A stretch of DNA of 64,000 nucleotides from JANXYW01 sp031400455 (lineage in GTDB: Bacteria > Chloroflexota > Dehalococcoidia > DSTF01 > JACRBR01), in assembly GCA_031400455.1 (NCBI GenBank), contig JANNPX010000017.1, forward strand, positions 27,633 through 91,632. The letters are read 5' to 3'. The notes under the pieces are model-generated. The model did not search any database. It had not been told where the DNA came from and saw only the letters and a list, made by a program, of their open reading frames with translations. How positions within the stretch are numbered: position 1 is the stretch's first letter; every line of letters begins with the position of its first letter. This document shows, one piece after another, positions 43,245-51,944 of the stretch. The position numbers were made by a program, and so were the translations under genes.

Positions 43245-44063
43245 TCAGCGCACCAGCACTGAAGGCAGCTCGTCCCGCGCTCGAAGCTCACTGATCGCGG
43301 TGACTAGCGCGGGCAGATCCCTCACTGTGTCGATAACGAAGTGCGCGCCCGCCTCGTACAGCCGCACATGCGCCGAGGCTACGCGGTCCGCTCGCTTGTC
43401 TTCGGAGAGCGCAGCCAGATCGGCGGCGCTCAGCCCAACGTCGCTGCCGCTCGCCGCGACGCCGATCGACCAAACGCCCGCGCTCAGCCCCTCCAACACA
43501 TCCGGCACGGTATCGCCCACTTTCACGACGTCCGCCGGTGGGAAGACACCCAGGGCTTCCATGCACCGAAAGATCATCCACGGCGCGGGCCGTCCGGTCG
43601 GCACGTTGCCCGGATGTACGTTGCAGTCTGGCACGTACCCCTGTGCCGCAGCCGCCGCGTAGCACCGTTCCGCCGCCTCGGCGAAATACCCGGTGCTCGT
43701 CCCGATCTGCACGCCGTCTGCTCGCAGCGACGCCACGGTCTCGAGTACGCCATCAATCAGCACGCTCGCGGCCGCCACTGACGCGAGCTGGAGCGGGACG
43801 AAATCCGCAAAGATCCGGTCGATGTCGACGTCGGTCGGCGCGCCGCCATGCGCACCACGCCACTGGCGCTCCGCCTCTGGCAGCGCGAGGAGCGCACGCA
43901 GGTGATCCTTCTTCTCCAGACCCATCGGCCCGCGGGCCTGTTCCGCGGAGAGGCGCACGCCGTGCAGCGCCAGCGCCTCCACGAATGGCGCCACCGGCGC
44001 GAAGCAGCCGTGATCTACGGTCGTACCTGCCCAGTCGAAAACGACCAACCGGATGCGTCCCAT
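43245..44063 (-). CDS. phnX: Phosphonoacetaldehyde hydrolase (phosphonatase)
   Basis: 272 residues, HAD fold. VFDWAGTTVDHG (motif I, nucleophile Asp), PMGLEKKDHLRALL with the Schiff-base lysine, TSTGY (motif II), GRPAPWMIF and KVGDTVPDVLEG (motif IV) match PhnX. It cleaves phosphonoacetaldehyde to acetaldehyde and phosphate. GAGGGG precedes the ATG. Operon order phnX-phnW without a visible transporter or regulator; phosphonate uptake genes must be elsewhere. Confidence 0.94.
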   Translation of the reverse strand: MGRIRLVVFDWAGTTVDHGCFAPVAPFVEALALHGVRLSAEQARGPMGLEKKDHLRALLALPEAERQWRGAHGGAPTDVDIDRIFADFVPLQLASVAAASVLIDGVLETVASLRADGVQIGTSTGYFAEAAERCYAAAAAQGYVPDCNVHPGNVPTGRPAPWMIFRCMEALGVFPPADVVKVGDTVPDVLEGLSAGVWSIGVAASGSDVGLSAADLAALSEDKRADRVASAHVRLYEAGAHFVIDTVRDLPALVTAISELRARDELPSVLVR

Positions 44064-44187
44064 AGCCCCTCATCTCGATCCGCGATGGCGATGCGCACAT
44101 CTTACTGCCTTCGATGCTGCCACCGGCTTAGCGTGACCGCCGGCGAGCTTGGCGACGACCTCCGTAGCGGTGATTGCTCAAATGAAG

Positions 44188-44214
44188 GAACCCCGGGACT
44201 CGCGCCCGGGGTTC
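44188..44214 (-). terminator. Terminator hairpin after the SDR gene
   Basis: 10-bp stem GAACCCCGGG/CCCGGGGTTC with 7-nt loop, between the SDR stop and phnX start; on the minus strand followed by CTTCATTT. Confidence 0.65.
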
Positions 44215-44250
44215 TTCGCTTCTCATTTCTCGCATCCCGCTTCACGCGTC

Positions 44251-45195
44251 CTACGAAGCTGGCTTCTCTTCCTTCTTCGGCCACATGTTCCGCAGGTCGC
44301 CTGTCACGCCTTCCGGAAGCATCTTGTCCAGGTCTTCCTGCTTCCAGATCGCGTCGCCAGTCGTGTTGTCGATCTTCTTCACGATCTCCGGCAGGCTGTA
44401 CAGCCCGATGATCGAACCGCTCACGAGGAAGTCTCGGCCGTTGATGTTGCCGGCTACGTCGTCGCGGCAGAGCCACACCACGAACGGCGCTACGCCGTCC
44501 GGCGGGTTCGCCTTCTCGAACGCCTCGAGCCCCGCCATGCCCATGCCCGCCGCACCGCCGCGCGATGCCGCAGCCTTCATCTCGTCGCTGATCACGAGCC
44601 GCGTACCCGCGCGAGGCCGAATCGTGTTCGACCGCACACCGTAGCCGCCCATCTCGCGAGCGAGCGAGCGCGACAGCCCGACGATGCCTTCCTTCGCCGC
44701 GGCGTAGTTGCCCTGACCGCGGTTCCCGAGGCCCGACTCTGACCCTGTGTGCACGAAGACGCCGCTTCGCTGCTGGCGGAACACGACGGCCGCGTGCTTG
44801 CTGAGGTTGAAGTGCCCCTTGAGGTGCACCGCGATGACGATGTCCCACTCTTCTTCCGTCATGTTGAAGAGCATCTTGTCGCGCAGAATGCCGGCATTGT
44901 TCACCAGGATGTCCAGCCGGCCGAACGAGTCCAGCGCCTGCTGCACCATCTTGTCGCCGGCCTCGAACGACGCCACGTTGTCGTAGTTCGCGACCGCGTC
45001 GCTACCCATCGCCTTGATCTCGGCGACTACGTGATCCGCCGGGCCTGCTTCGCTGCCCGTGCCCGCTGCGCTGCCGCCGAAGTCGTTGACGACGACCTTC
45101 ACTCCTTCCGCGGCCAGCGCGAGCGCTTCGCCGCGCCCGATGCCGCGTCCGCCGCCCGTGACGATGGCGACCTTACCTTCGAGATGTTTTGCCAC
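44251..45195 (-). CDS. SDR family oxidoreductase (multifunctional-enzyme-type 3-hydroxyacyl dehydrogenase-like)
   Basis: 314 residues from GTG 45195 with AGGAGG 7 nt upstream. TGGGRGIGRGEAL (cofactor loop), NDFGGSAAGTG insertion typical of the peroxisomal multifunctional enzyme type 2 dehydrogenase domain, NNAGILRD, TGSESGLGNRGQGNYAAAKEG (Ser, Tyr and Lys). A C-terminal extension of about 50 residues ends KKEEKPAS. Probably oxidises 3-hydroxyacyl-CoA or a similar substrate. Monocistronic with its own terminator. Confidence 0.83.
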   Translation of the reverse strand: MAKHLEGKVAIVTGGGRGIGRGEALALAAEGVKVVVNDFGGSAAGTGSEAGPADHVVAEIKAMGSDAVANYDNVASFEAGDKMVQQALDSFGRLDILVNNAGILRDKMLFNMTEEEWDIVIAVHLKGHFNLSKHAAVVFRQQRSGVFVHTGSESGLGNRGQGNYAAAKEGIVGLSRSLAREMGGYGVRSNTIRPRAGTRLVISDEMKAAASRGGAAGMGMAGLEAFEKANPPDGVAPFVVWLCRDDVAGNINGRDFLVSGSIIGLYSLPEIVKKIDNTTGDAIWKQEDLDKMLPEGVTGDLRNMWPKKEEKPAS

Positions 45196-45377
45196 AATAC
45201 GCCTCCTAACCGGTTGCCTGTTGTTTGAGCGAAACCCCCGCCGCAAGCAGGAGCCGTAGCTTCAGATTCGCCGCCCCGGAACCTGTCCGGACAGCGATCG
45301 GCAATGTAAGCGAGGCTTATGTTAGGAGCAAGAACGGGGGCGTACTGCGAACGCGCCGAGCCGCGCGCCGGACAACA

Positions 45378-45405
45378 GTAGGGGCACGGCGCGCCGTGCC
45401 CTCTT
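45378..45405. repeat. GTAGGGGCACGGCGCGCCGTGCC palindrome (family C)
   Basis: Arms GGGCACGGC/GCCGTGCCC; near copies at 49168-49196 and 49367-49395. Confidence 0.75.
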
Positions 45406-45487
45406 CGTGTGTGTGTACGGACGTCGTGTGCTCTTGAACAAATCGCCAAGGGCTCAAATCGAACTCTTCGTGCCTCCGGCGAATCCG

Positions 45488-45874
45488 TCAGATCGGATCG
45501 ACCCGCGCCATCTCTGCCCGCACTGGATCCGGCCGGAATGCCTTCCACACGTCGCGCGACAGCAGATCGAGATGGGCGATCTCGCCGAACACGTAGCCGT
45601 CTGCTGCCTCGAAGTGCAGCAGCACCTGCTCCACCACCCACTCGCCACGCTCGTCCCACCAGAACGAGGGGATGCCGCTCACTTTAAAGCCGCGTGCGCT
45701 CGTGTACGGGCTCGTCTCCATCGCAAAGCGCGCAAAGTCGATCGGGTCACCCTGATCGAACGTCCAGCGCACATGACGGCACTGCTGCCCCGGCGTGTTC
45801 CCGTGTGCGCAGAGCGGACAGCGTACGCTCGCCGCCGCCTCCTGCCCCTCCGCCTGCCTGACAATGCCTCCCAT
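45488..45874 (-). CDS. Hypothetical small protein with Cys/His pairs
   Basis: 128 residues from ATG 45874 (GAGGTG 8 nt upstream; an ATG at 45904 is possible). RCPLCAHGNTPGQQCRHVRWTF carries CxxC plus C-x-H, a likely single zinc knuckle. The rest (IPSFWWDERGEWVVEQVLLHFEAADGYVFGEIAHLDLLSRDVWKAF, parts thereof) looks alpha/beta and coding-like. I do not recognise a family; resembles short uncharacterised proteins of environmental bacteria. Isolated, with repeats on both sides. Confidence 0.55.
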   Translation of the reverse strand: MGGIVRQAEGQEAAASVRCPLCAHGNTPGQQCRHVRWTFDQGDPIDFARFAMETSPYTSARGFKVSGIPSFWWDERGEWVVEQVLLHFEAADGYVFGEIAHLDLLSRDVWKAFRPDPVRAEMARVDPI

Positions 45875-46020
45875 AGCCGCACCTCGGAATCCCATGCACG
45901 GCATCTGCCGCTCACAGATCCAAACAGCGGCGCCGAAACCCCCGTTGCGCGCAGCACGTCAAGAACCGTCAAGCCAGTGTCAAGAACTAGAGAACCCTCG
46001 TTGCTCGCTCGACACGCCAC

Positions 46021-46046
46021 GTAGGGGCGTTCCGTAGAATGCCCTG
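46021..46046. repeat. GTAGGGG-type palindrome, degenerate (family C)
   Basis: GTAGGGGCGTTCCGTAGAAT then GCCCTG; imperfect arms. Confidence 0.55.
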
Positions 46047-46089
46047 CCCGTGTTCAGGCACGCCCCTCTCAGCCCGCGCGTCCCAACCC

Positions 46090-46107
46090 TTCGTGTCCTT
46101 CGTGGTT
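46090..46107 (+). repeat. Family F repeat, copy 3
   Basis: TTCGTGTCCTTCGTGGTT just before the LLM stop at 46117, the same position relative to a gene end as copies 1 and 2. Confidence 0.65.
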
Positions 46108-46116
46108 GACCCGCCG

Positions 46117-47010
46117 CTACCCCTGCAACCCCTTGAGATGCTTCGCCGCGAACTCCTCGAACAGCGGCGCCGCGTTCGCCATCTGCCGCGGATGTACCGA
46201 CACGATCGCGTGGAACACGCCCATCTCCTTCAATCGCCCCAACCCCTCGGCCGCGCGCTCAAGCCCGTCCGCCGCCAGCAGGCCGCCGCCCTCGATGGCC
46301 AACCGCAACTTGGACGGGTCGCGATCCGCCTTCGATGCCGCCTCCTGCGCGAACGCCCAGTCGTCCTTCAATGTCGGCAACGACTTCGCCGTCGCGAGCC
46401 AGCCGTCGCCGTACTTCCCGACGCGCTCGAGTTGCTTGCGGCTCTCGCCACCCAGCCAGATCGGGATGCCCTCCGGCCGCACAGGCTTCGGATTGCACGC
46501 CCAGTCGACGCACTCGTAGTACTCGCCCTTGAAGTTCACGAACTCGTCCGTCCACAGCGCGCGCACCAACTGCAAGCACTCGTCCATCCGCTTGCCGCGC
46601 TTCTCGAACGGCACCGACAGCGCCTCGAACTCCTGCTTCCACCAGCCGACGCCCGCGCCCAACACGAACCGCCCGCCCGACAAATGGTCGATCGTCGCCA
46701 TGATCTTCGCATGCAGCACCGGCTGCCGCATCGGCAACACCAGCACCGACGTCCCCAGCCGCGCGCGCTTCGTCACACCCGCCAGGAACGCGAGCTGCGT
46801 CAACGGCTCGAGGAAGTCCATCGTCGGCGGGAACCCCAGGCTGCCGTCGGGCGAGTACGGGTACTTCGACTGCTGCTCCTTCTGGAGCACGACGTGGTCG
46901 AACACCCACAGCCCGTCGAATCCCGCCTCATCCGCCGCCCGCGCGAACGCCGTCACGTTCTCGCGCGTGGCCAGCGGCCCCACTTGCGGCACATGTACCC
47001 CGATCTCCAT
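46117..47010 (-). CDS. LLM class F420-dependent oxidoreductase
   Basis: 297 residues from ATG 47010 (AAGGA 7 nt upstream). Luciferase-like barrel: GFDGLWVFDHVVL, RLGTSVLVLPMRQPVLHAK, LSGGRFVLGAGVGWWKQEF and IPIWLGGESRKQLERVGKYGDGW are typical of F420-dependent TIGR03619-like members. Separate from the other two LLM genes in the window and monocistronic. Substrate unknown. Confidence 0.82.
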   Translation of the reverse strand: MEIGVHVPQVGPLATRENVTAFARAADEAGFDGLWVFDHVVLQKEQQSKYPYSPDGSLGFPPTMDFLEPLTQLAFLAGVTKRARLGTSVLVLPMRQPVLHAKIMATIDHLSGGRFVLGAGVGWWKQEFEALSVPFEKRGKRMDECLQLVRALWTDEFVNFKGEYYECVDWACNPKPVRPEGIPIWLGGESRKQLERVGKYGDGWLATAKSLPTLKDDWAFAQEAASKADRDPSKLRLAIEGGGLLAADGLERAAEGLGRLKEMGVFHAIVSVHPRQMANAAPLFEEFAAKHLKGLQG

Positions 47011-47179
47011 ACTCACATCCTTTCAGCGATACGCCGCTTTACGTCAGCGGTACCCTTCGCCCTGCGAGAAGCGCGATCGTACACTACCCTCGTCAGGCGC
47101 TACGATCGACGGGCACGGGCCGACCGCCTAACGCCTGGCACTGACCGACCGACTGACGGACCGAAAGACTGAGCGACCC

Positions 47180-47980
47180 ATGCAGACCACGATCAACGGC
47201 TTCCGGATGAACTATGAACTCCACGGCGACGCCGGCGAGCCCCTCGTGCTCGTCCATGGCTATACCGGTGACCTCGGTGACTTCTTCGACCAGATCGACG
47301 AGTTCTCGAAGACCCACCGCGTCCTCGTCATGGACCATCGCGGCCACGGCGACTCCGAGGGCCCCGATGACATCTCGAGCTACACCATCGTCCAGATGGC
47401 CGACGACGTCGAGGCGCTGATCGATCACGTCGGCTTCGACCGCTACCACGTCGTCGGCCACTCGATGGGCGGCGGCGTCGCCCAGGAGATCGCGCTGCGA
47501 AGCGCGGCTCGGCTGATGTCGCTCACACTCTTTGGCACGGGCCCGGACTTCAGCGTCGGCAAGATCCCGGCGATCGCGATGTGGATGGAAGCGCGCAACA
47601 AGATGGCCCTCGAGCAGGGCATGGCCGCCGTCGCCGCCATGCCGCAAATGATCCCCGACCCGCCCCACATGCCCCCAGGCCGCCGTGAATACGAGAAGGC
47701 GCGAACGATCCGCATGTCGGCACACGGCCTCGCCGGTGGCTGGAACGCGCTGACGACGTGGTCCGGCACCGCCGACCGGATCAAGCAGCTCACCAGGCCG
47801 TCGCTCCTCATCGCCGGCGCGCTGGAACCCGCCGTCAAGTCAATGCAATACCTGCACGAGCAGATCGCCGAGTCGACCATCCTGATCGTTCCCGAAGCCG
47901 GCCACTCCCCGCAGTGGGAGCGACCTGAGATCTTCAACGAGGCGCTCCGCGAGCACCTCGATCGCAACGCCGGATCGTAG
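47180..47980 (+). CDS. Alpha/beta hydrolase
   Basis: 266 residues, alpha/beta hydrolase fold. LVLVHGYTGDLGDF (oxyanion region), MDHRGHGDSEG, nucleophile elbow GHSMGG, and C-terminal catalytic His in PEAGHSPQWERP. It probably hydrolyses an ester or related bond. Followed 21 nt later by an SGNH hydrolase gene in the same direction with its own ribosome site, so they are likely cotranscribed. Confidence 0.85.
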   Translation: MQTTINGFRMNYELHGDAGEPLVLVHGYTGDLGDFFDQIDEFSKTHRVLVMDHRGHGDSEGPDDISSYTIVQMADDVEALIDHVGFDRYHVVGHSMGGGVAQEIALRSAARLMSLTLFGTGPDFSVGKIPAIAMWMEARNKMALEQGMAAVAAMPQMIPDPPHMPPGRREYEKARTIRMSAHGLAGGWNALTTWSGTADRIKQLTRPSLLIAGALEPAVKSMQYLHEQIAESTILIVPEAGHSPQWERPEIFNEALREHLDRNAGS

Positions 47981-48001
47981 TCCGCCGTCCGGAGGTAACC
48001 C

Positions 48002-49150
48002 GTGCAGGATGTAGAACTCATCGGCGGCGCAGTAGACTTCGCGGGCGCGCTCGATCTCGATCGTTCCGACGGCGGCATCTCTCCGCGCCGCCTGCCCGCA
48101 TGGACCCGACCGCAACTCCTCGATCCGCTGCTGAAGGCGGTCGTCGCGATGCCGTCAGGTGTGCGCCTCGAGCTCTCGACCGACGCTGATGCCATCGAGC
48201 TGGAAGTCCTCACGACGACCCTGCAGACCGGCGATCGCGTGCCCGCGCCACCGCCGTTCGATCTCGTCGTGGATGGCGCATTCGTCGCGCGTAAAACAAC
48301 GTCCCGCGGCAACCAGCTCTTCGTCGATCCGGTGACCGGCGACGCCCGCCTCGAGCGCGGCGCGCACGAAACGCTGCGATTCGAGGGCCTCGGCGCGTCG
48401 ATGAAACGCGTCGAACTGTGGCTGCCGCACAACGCCACCGTCCGCGTCCGCAGCCTGCGCATCTCCGATGGCGCGTCCGTCAGGGCGACGCCCGATCGCA
48501 CGCGCCCGCGCTGGGTGCACTATGGCAGTTCGATCAGCCACTGCATGGAAGCCGAGGGCCCGACCGGCACGTGGCCTGCCGTCGCCGCGCGTCTAGCCGA
48601 CGTCACGCTGCAGAGCCTCGGCCTCGGCGGCAGCTGCCACCTCGATCAGTTCGCTGCGCGCACGATCCGCGATCTCCCCGCCGATATGATCAGCCTGAAA
48701 GTCGGCATCAACGTCGTGAATATGGACTCGCTGAAAGAGCGCACGTTCGTGTCGAGCCTGCACGGCTTCCTCGACACCGTCCGCGACGGACATCCCGACA
48801 CGCCGATCCTGCTCGTGTCGCCCATCATCTGTCCCGCCGCCGAAGATCGCCCCGGCCCGACGGTCCCCGACGCACGCGGCGTCTTCCGCGTCCTCGACCG
48901 ACCCGCAGCGCTTTCGAACGGCTGCCTCACCCTCCGCCGCATCCGCGAGATCATCGAGTCCACCGTCGACGCGCGTCGAGCCTCAGGCGACACCAACCTC
49001 CATTACCTCGACGGCCTCAAGCTGTTCGGCGAAACCGACCTCGCAGACCTGCCCGACGGCCTCCACCCCAACAGCGCCGGCTACCAGCGCATGGCCGAAC
49101 GCTTCCACCAACAAGCCTTCGCCCCCAAAGCCCCCTTCGCCCCTCACTAG
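48002..49150 (+). CDS. SGNH/GDSL-family hydrolase
   Basis: 382 residues from GTG 48002 with GGAGGTAA 4 nt upstream. N-terminal beta-sandwich-like half (about 1-165), then the SGNH domain: HYGSSISHC (nucleophile Ser region), GLGGSC, KVGINVVN (Gly/Asn oxyanion block III) and DGLHPNSAGYQ (catalytic Asp-x-x-His). The two-part layout is that of carbohydrate-esterase-like SGNH proteins. No signal peptide is seen. Acts on an ester of unknown nature, possibly with the preceding hydrolase. Confidence 0.8.
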   Translation: MQDVELIGGAVDFAGALDLDRSDGGISPRRLPAWTRPQLLDPLLKAVVAMPSGVRLELSTDADAIELEVLTTTLQTGDRVPAPPPFDLVVDGAFVARKTTSRGNQLFVDPVTGDARLERGAHETLRFEGLGASMKRVELWLPHNATVRVRSLRISDGASVRATPDRTRPRWVHYGSSISHCMEAEGPTGTWPAVAARLADVTLQSLGLGGSCHLDQFAARTIRDLPADMISLKVGINVVNMDSLKERTFVSSLHGFLDTVRDGHPDTPILLVSPIICPAAEDRPGPTVPDARGVFRVLDRPAALSNGCLTLRRIREIIESTVDARRASGDTNLHYLDGLKLFGETDLADLPDGLHPNSAGYQRMAERFHQQAFAPKAPFAPH

Positions 49151-49167
49151 CATCACGGAACGATCGT

Positions 49168-49196
49168 GTAGGGGCACGGCGAGCCGTGCCCTCTCC
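49168..49196. repeat. GTAGGGGCACGG palindrome (family C)
   Basis: Arms GGGCACGGC/GCCGTGCCC; first member of the island. Confidence 0.75.
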
Positions 49197-49240
49197 GCCC
49201 AGCGCCACTTCTCGTCGTCTAGCTCAATCTACGAACCGCT

Positions 49241-49288
49241 CCCCTCTCCACGTCGTGGAGAGGGGTGGCCGAAGGCCGGGGTGAGGTG
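49241..49288. repeat. Double-hairpin element (family B)
   Basis: CCCCTCTCCACGTCGTGGAG then AGGGG, GGCCGAAGGCC and GGGGTGAGG. Confidence 0.8.
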
Positions 49289-49321
49289 CGCGTACCAGCG
49301 CCGAACCACGCGCAGCTAATC

Positions 49322-49349
49322 AGCACAGCCGTCCCCGGCTGTGAGTCGC
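49322..49349. repeat. CACAGCCGTCCCCGGCTGTG palindrome (family D)
   Basis: Second of three copies in the window. Confidence 0.75.
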
Positions 49350-49366
49350 CCACGCGGCGGGATCAC

Positions 49367-49395
49367 GTAGGGGCACGGTGCGCCGTGCCCTCTCC
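49367..49395. repeat. GTAGGGGCACGG palindrome (family C)
   Basis: Arms GGGCACGGTG/CGCCGTGCCC; second family C member of the island. Confidence 0.75.
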
Positions 49396-49440
49396 GATGA
49401 GGCTCGATCTCTCGACGTCCAGCAGAAATCCCCGAAACGC

Positions 49441-49488
49441 CCCCTCTCCGCCGGGCGGAGAGGGGTGGCCGCAGGCCGGGGTGAGGTG
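49441..49488. repeat. Double-hairpin element (family B)
   Basis: CCCCTCTCCGCCGGGCGGAG then AGGGG, GGCCGCAGGCC and GGGGTGAGG; the loop sequences differ from 49241 while stems are kept, i.e. compensatory change. Confidence 0.8.
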
Positions 49489-49492
49489 AACC

Positions 49493-49813
49493 CTACTCAA
49501 ACACGCGCAGCGAAGCACTCTCGATCTGCGCGCGCAGCCGCACCAGCCGCTCCGCATCCATGCTGCCGCGTATCGCATCCCCCGTCGCCTCATCGAACGG
49601 CACGTACGTGAACGCGTCCGACCCGCGCCGCACCAGATGCAACTCCACCACTTCCTCGAGCGTCTCCGTCATCGTCTCTTCGCTCACCCGCAGCAGGTGC
49701 CGCATCACCTCGTACTGCAACGGCCGCACCGAAGCCGACACCAGGTCCGACAACCGCCGCCCCGCGCTAGAAAGCGTCAGCAACCGCTCCGCCCGCATCC
49801 CAGATTCATCCAT
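49493..49813 (-). CDS. Small winged-helix-like putative regulator
   Basis: 106 residues from ATG 49813. SVRPLQYEVMRHLLRVSEETMTETLEEVVELHLVRRGSDAFTYVPFDE has the helix-helix-helix then beta-wing rhythm of a small wHTH DNA-binding domain, but no family-specific motif is seen, so this is tentative. No cysteines or membrane segments. It lies between a repeat island and an octamer tract and is divergent from ispD. Confidence 0.5.
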   Translation of the reverse strand: MDESGMRAERLLTLSSAGRRLSDLVSASVRPLQYEVMRHLLRVSEETMTETLEEVVELHLVRRGSDAFTYVPFDEATGDAIRGSMDAERLVRLRAQIESASLRVFE

Positions 49814-49832
49814 AACCTGAGTGTACCGACAC

Positions 49833-49864
49833 AGCCCGTCAGCCAATCAGCCGATCAGCCAGTC
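49833..49864. repeat. Octamer tandem repeat (AGCCNNTC)4
   Basis: AGCCCGTC, AGCCAATC, AGCCGATC, AGCCAGTC. Rotated complement of the octamer at 7686-7715. Confidence 0.8.
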
Positions 49865-49904
49865 AGCCCCCACCTCCAACCTCCAACCTCTAACGCCCCC
49901 AAAA

Positions 49905-49930
49905 CTCTGTGCCCTCTGTGTCCTCTGTGG
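49905..49930 (+). repeat. CTCTGTGCCCTCTGTGTCCTCTGTGG repeat (family F-like)
   Basis: Three 9-bp units CTCTGTG(C/T)(C); 24 bp before the ispD start. Confidence 0.65.
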
Positions 49931-49953
49931 ACCAAAACCCGTAATATCGTGCG

Positions 49954-50646
49954 ATGACACGCGAAGGTCCCGCATACGGCATCATCGTCGCCGCCGGACG
50001 CAGCGAGCGCATGGACGGCGTCGACAAGATCTTCACCGCCCTCATGGGACGCCCGCTGCTCGTGTGGAGCCTCGCCGCCTTCAAGGAGTGCGACGCCATC
50101 GAGCGCGTCGTCGTCGTCGCCGCGCCGAACGCCGTCGGCCGCGTGCGCGACCTCTGTGCTGAGTGGCGATTCGCGAAAGTGACCGCCGTCATCGCCGGCG
50201 GAGAAACCCGCCAGGACTCCGTCCGCGCCGGCCTCGATGCAGCGGAAGACGCCGCCATCGTCGCCATCCACGACGCCGCCCGCCCGCTCGTCACCGCGGA
50301 CCTGATCGAGCGCGGCGTCGCCATCGCGCGCGAAACCGGCGCGGCGCTCTGCGCCATCCCCGCGCGCGATACCGTGAAGCAGGTCGATGGCGATCCGCCC
50401 GTCGTGCGCGCCACCCACGACCGCGCGCACATGTGGCTCGCGCAGACCCCGCAGGTATTCGACCGCGCGCTTCTGCTCGATGCCCACGCCCGGGCAACCT
50501 CAACCGCCACCGACGACGCCGCCCTCGTCGAGGCGGCGGGCCACGAAGTCCGCGTCTACGAAGGCGCCCCCTCGAACTTCAAGATCACCACACAAGAAGA
50601 CCTAATCACCGCCGAAGCACTCCTCCGCGAGCGCTTCGCGATCTAA
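49954..50646 (+). CDS. ispD: 2-C-methyl-D-erythritol 4-phosphate cytidylyltransferase
   Basis: 230 residues. IVAAGRSERMDGVDKIF (CTP loop with Arg and Lys), VVVVAAPNA, AGGETRQDSVRAGL, VAIHDAARPLVT and IPARDTVKQV match IspD. It makes CDP-methylerythritol in the MEP isoprenoid pathway. No ispF is adjacent (often fused or next door). Monocistronic here. Confidence 0.93.
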   Translation: MTREGPAYGIIVAAGRSERMDGVDKIFTALMGRPLLVWSLAAFKECDAIERVVVVAAPNAVGRVRDLCAEWRFAKVTAVIAGGETRQDSVRAGLDAAEDAAIVAIHDAARPLVTADLIERGVAIARETGAALCAIPARDTVKQVDGDPPVVRATHDRAHMWLAQTPQVFDRALLLDAHARATSTATDDAALVEAAGHEVRVYEGAPSNFKITTQEDLITAEALLRERFAI

Positions 50647-50790
50647 AGCGGTCGCGTCCTATCCAACAGCTAGACGACTGCGCATCGTCGCGCGCCGCGT
50701 GACGACGTGTGGCCGGTCGCTGAGATGGCGGGGCGACTGAGCAACGGCCATTTCGGGATCTGTTCCGAAAACACGCGCTATATCAGGAAT

Positions 50791-51903
50791 TCAATTCAGC
50801 TCCGAGACCTGAGCCAACAACGCCCTAAGGTGCCCGAGCCGGGCTGTGAGCAGGTCAAAGACTGTCGTCTCGCCCCGTTGAATTGGGTATCCCTCACCAC
50901 CATAGAGAACTGCTTCAGCAACACCATACTGTTCGCGCAAGAATTGCTTCACGCTCACGTCCCATTGAGTGAACTGGTCATACACTAGTTCACTCATCGT
51001 GAACCCACCGAGCGACTCCTTAGAAGGCGGGAATTCGTAGTCCTTCTTCAGGAGCATTAGGTCTTTGCCGTCGCTGTACAATTTGCCCAATATTTCAGTT
51101 CGGTGATGGCGTTCCGACTGGGCCGCTTGCTCCGCGCGCAACGCTCGTACTGTTGCCTTGCCAACGTCAGTTAACTGGTAGCTGTTGTAGGGGGCGGTTC
51201 CATAGGCCCGAATCGCGCCTCCACCAGGTGCGGGGTCAATGCGCTCGCAGCCTAACAACTGGTGCAAGACGAACTCGGCGAGGATCTCCGGTGGCACGTC
51301 CTTGTGATCAGTAGGCTGATCCGGTGGCGAAATCGCATTCTGGATGGTCGCTTGAAATGTCATTGCTGAAGTCGGCGTCGTTAGTCGGTCCGCCGCCATT
51401 AGCAAGATTTCTGCCAGATCGAACCACTGCTCATTTGGACCCAAGGAAAACTTGACGTGTCGGAGTTCGCCAATGCGGTGCTTCAGGTCCTGCGAGTCAT
51501 TCGGCGGAGTCGCTGCTGGTGGCGCTTCATAGTAGTCGCGAAACGTCATGTCTCCAGTGGCTGCGAAGGCGCGACCGCCGTCCGCTTTCGCGGTGGCTTT
51601 GTTCTGGGGAACGGGTTCACGATGGCTCTTCGTTTTCACGCTGAACGGTGCTGTTGGAACGAGGTGCAGTACGACGGAAAAAGCTAGGACTGCCAGCGCA
51701 AGGGTGATTGGCACGAGTAGCGGGTATGCCCACCACGGTGCGCCTGCGAGTTTCGATAGGCCAACAGCAAGTCCTAGGCTGATCGCGGGCAGGACCTTCG
51801 TGACGAACTAGGGCCACAGGTACTGGTAAGAGAACTGTGCGTCGCTGCCGAGGCCGATGGCGCTGAGTGCCCATTTCCCGATCCGCCGCAACCAGCTAAG
51901 CAT
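50791..51903 (-). pseudogene. Two-helix membrane protein gene interrupted by an in-frame amber codon
   Basis: From ATG 51903, preceded by GGAGGG at ideal distance, the frame reads 31 residues (MLSWLRRIGKWALSA...YLWP), then TAG at 51808-51810, then continues open for 339 codons to 50791. After the stop come two hydrophobic helices (VLPAISLGLAVGLSKLAG and PLLVPITLALAVLAFSVVL) and a soluble domain of about 260 residues of no family I recognise (for example HRIGELRHVKFSLGPNEQW). The only later start, GTG 51714, falls inside the second helix and has no ribosome site. Base composition is visibly AT-richer than neighbours, suggesting transfer. Either a fresh nonsense mutation, a sequencing error, or readthrough. 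Confidence 0.65.
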
Positions 51904-51944
51904 ACGCAAGCCCTCCGGGGATCACGGCGCCAACCGTTACTCCA

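Larger units (their letters stand above)
49151..49492. other. Intergenic island of five palindromic repeats
   Basis: In order: family C (49168-49196), B (49241-49288), D (49322-49349), C (49367-49395), B (49441-49488). No gene. The C-B module occurs twice, with D between. Confidence 0.85.

Noticed and set aside
50707..50988. Plus-strand 93-residue ORF after ispD
   Set aside because: Antisense to the C-terminus of the interrupted gene and without a ribosome site.
51617..51874. Minus-strand ORF beside the amber codon
   Set aside because: Different frame from the interrupted gene, Arg-rich, and without ribosome site; the amber-containing frame has both ribosome site and membrane helices.
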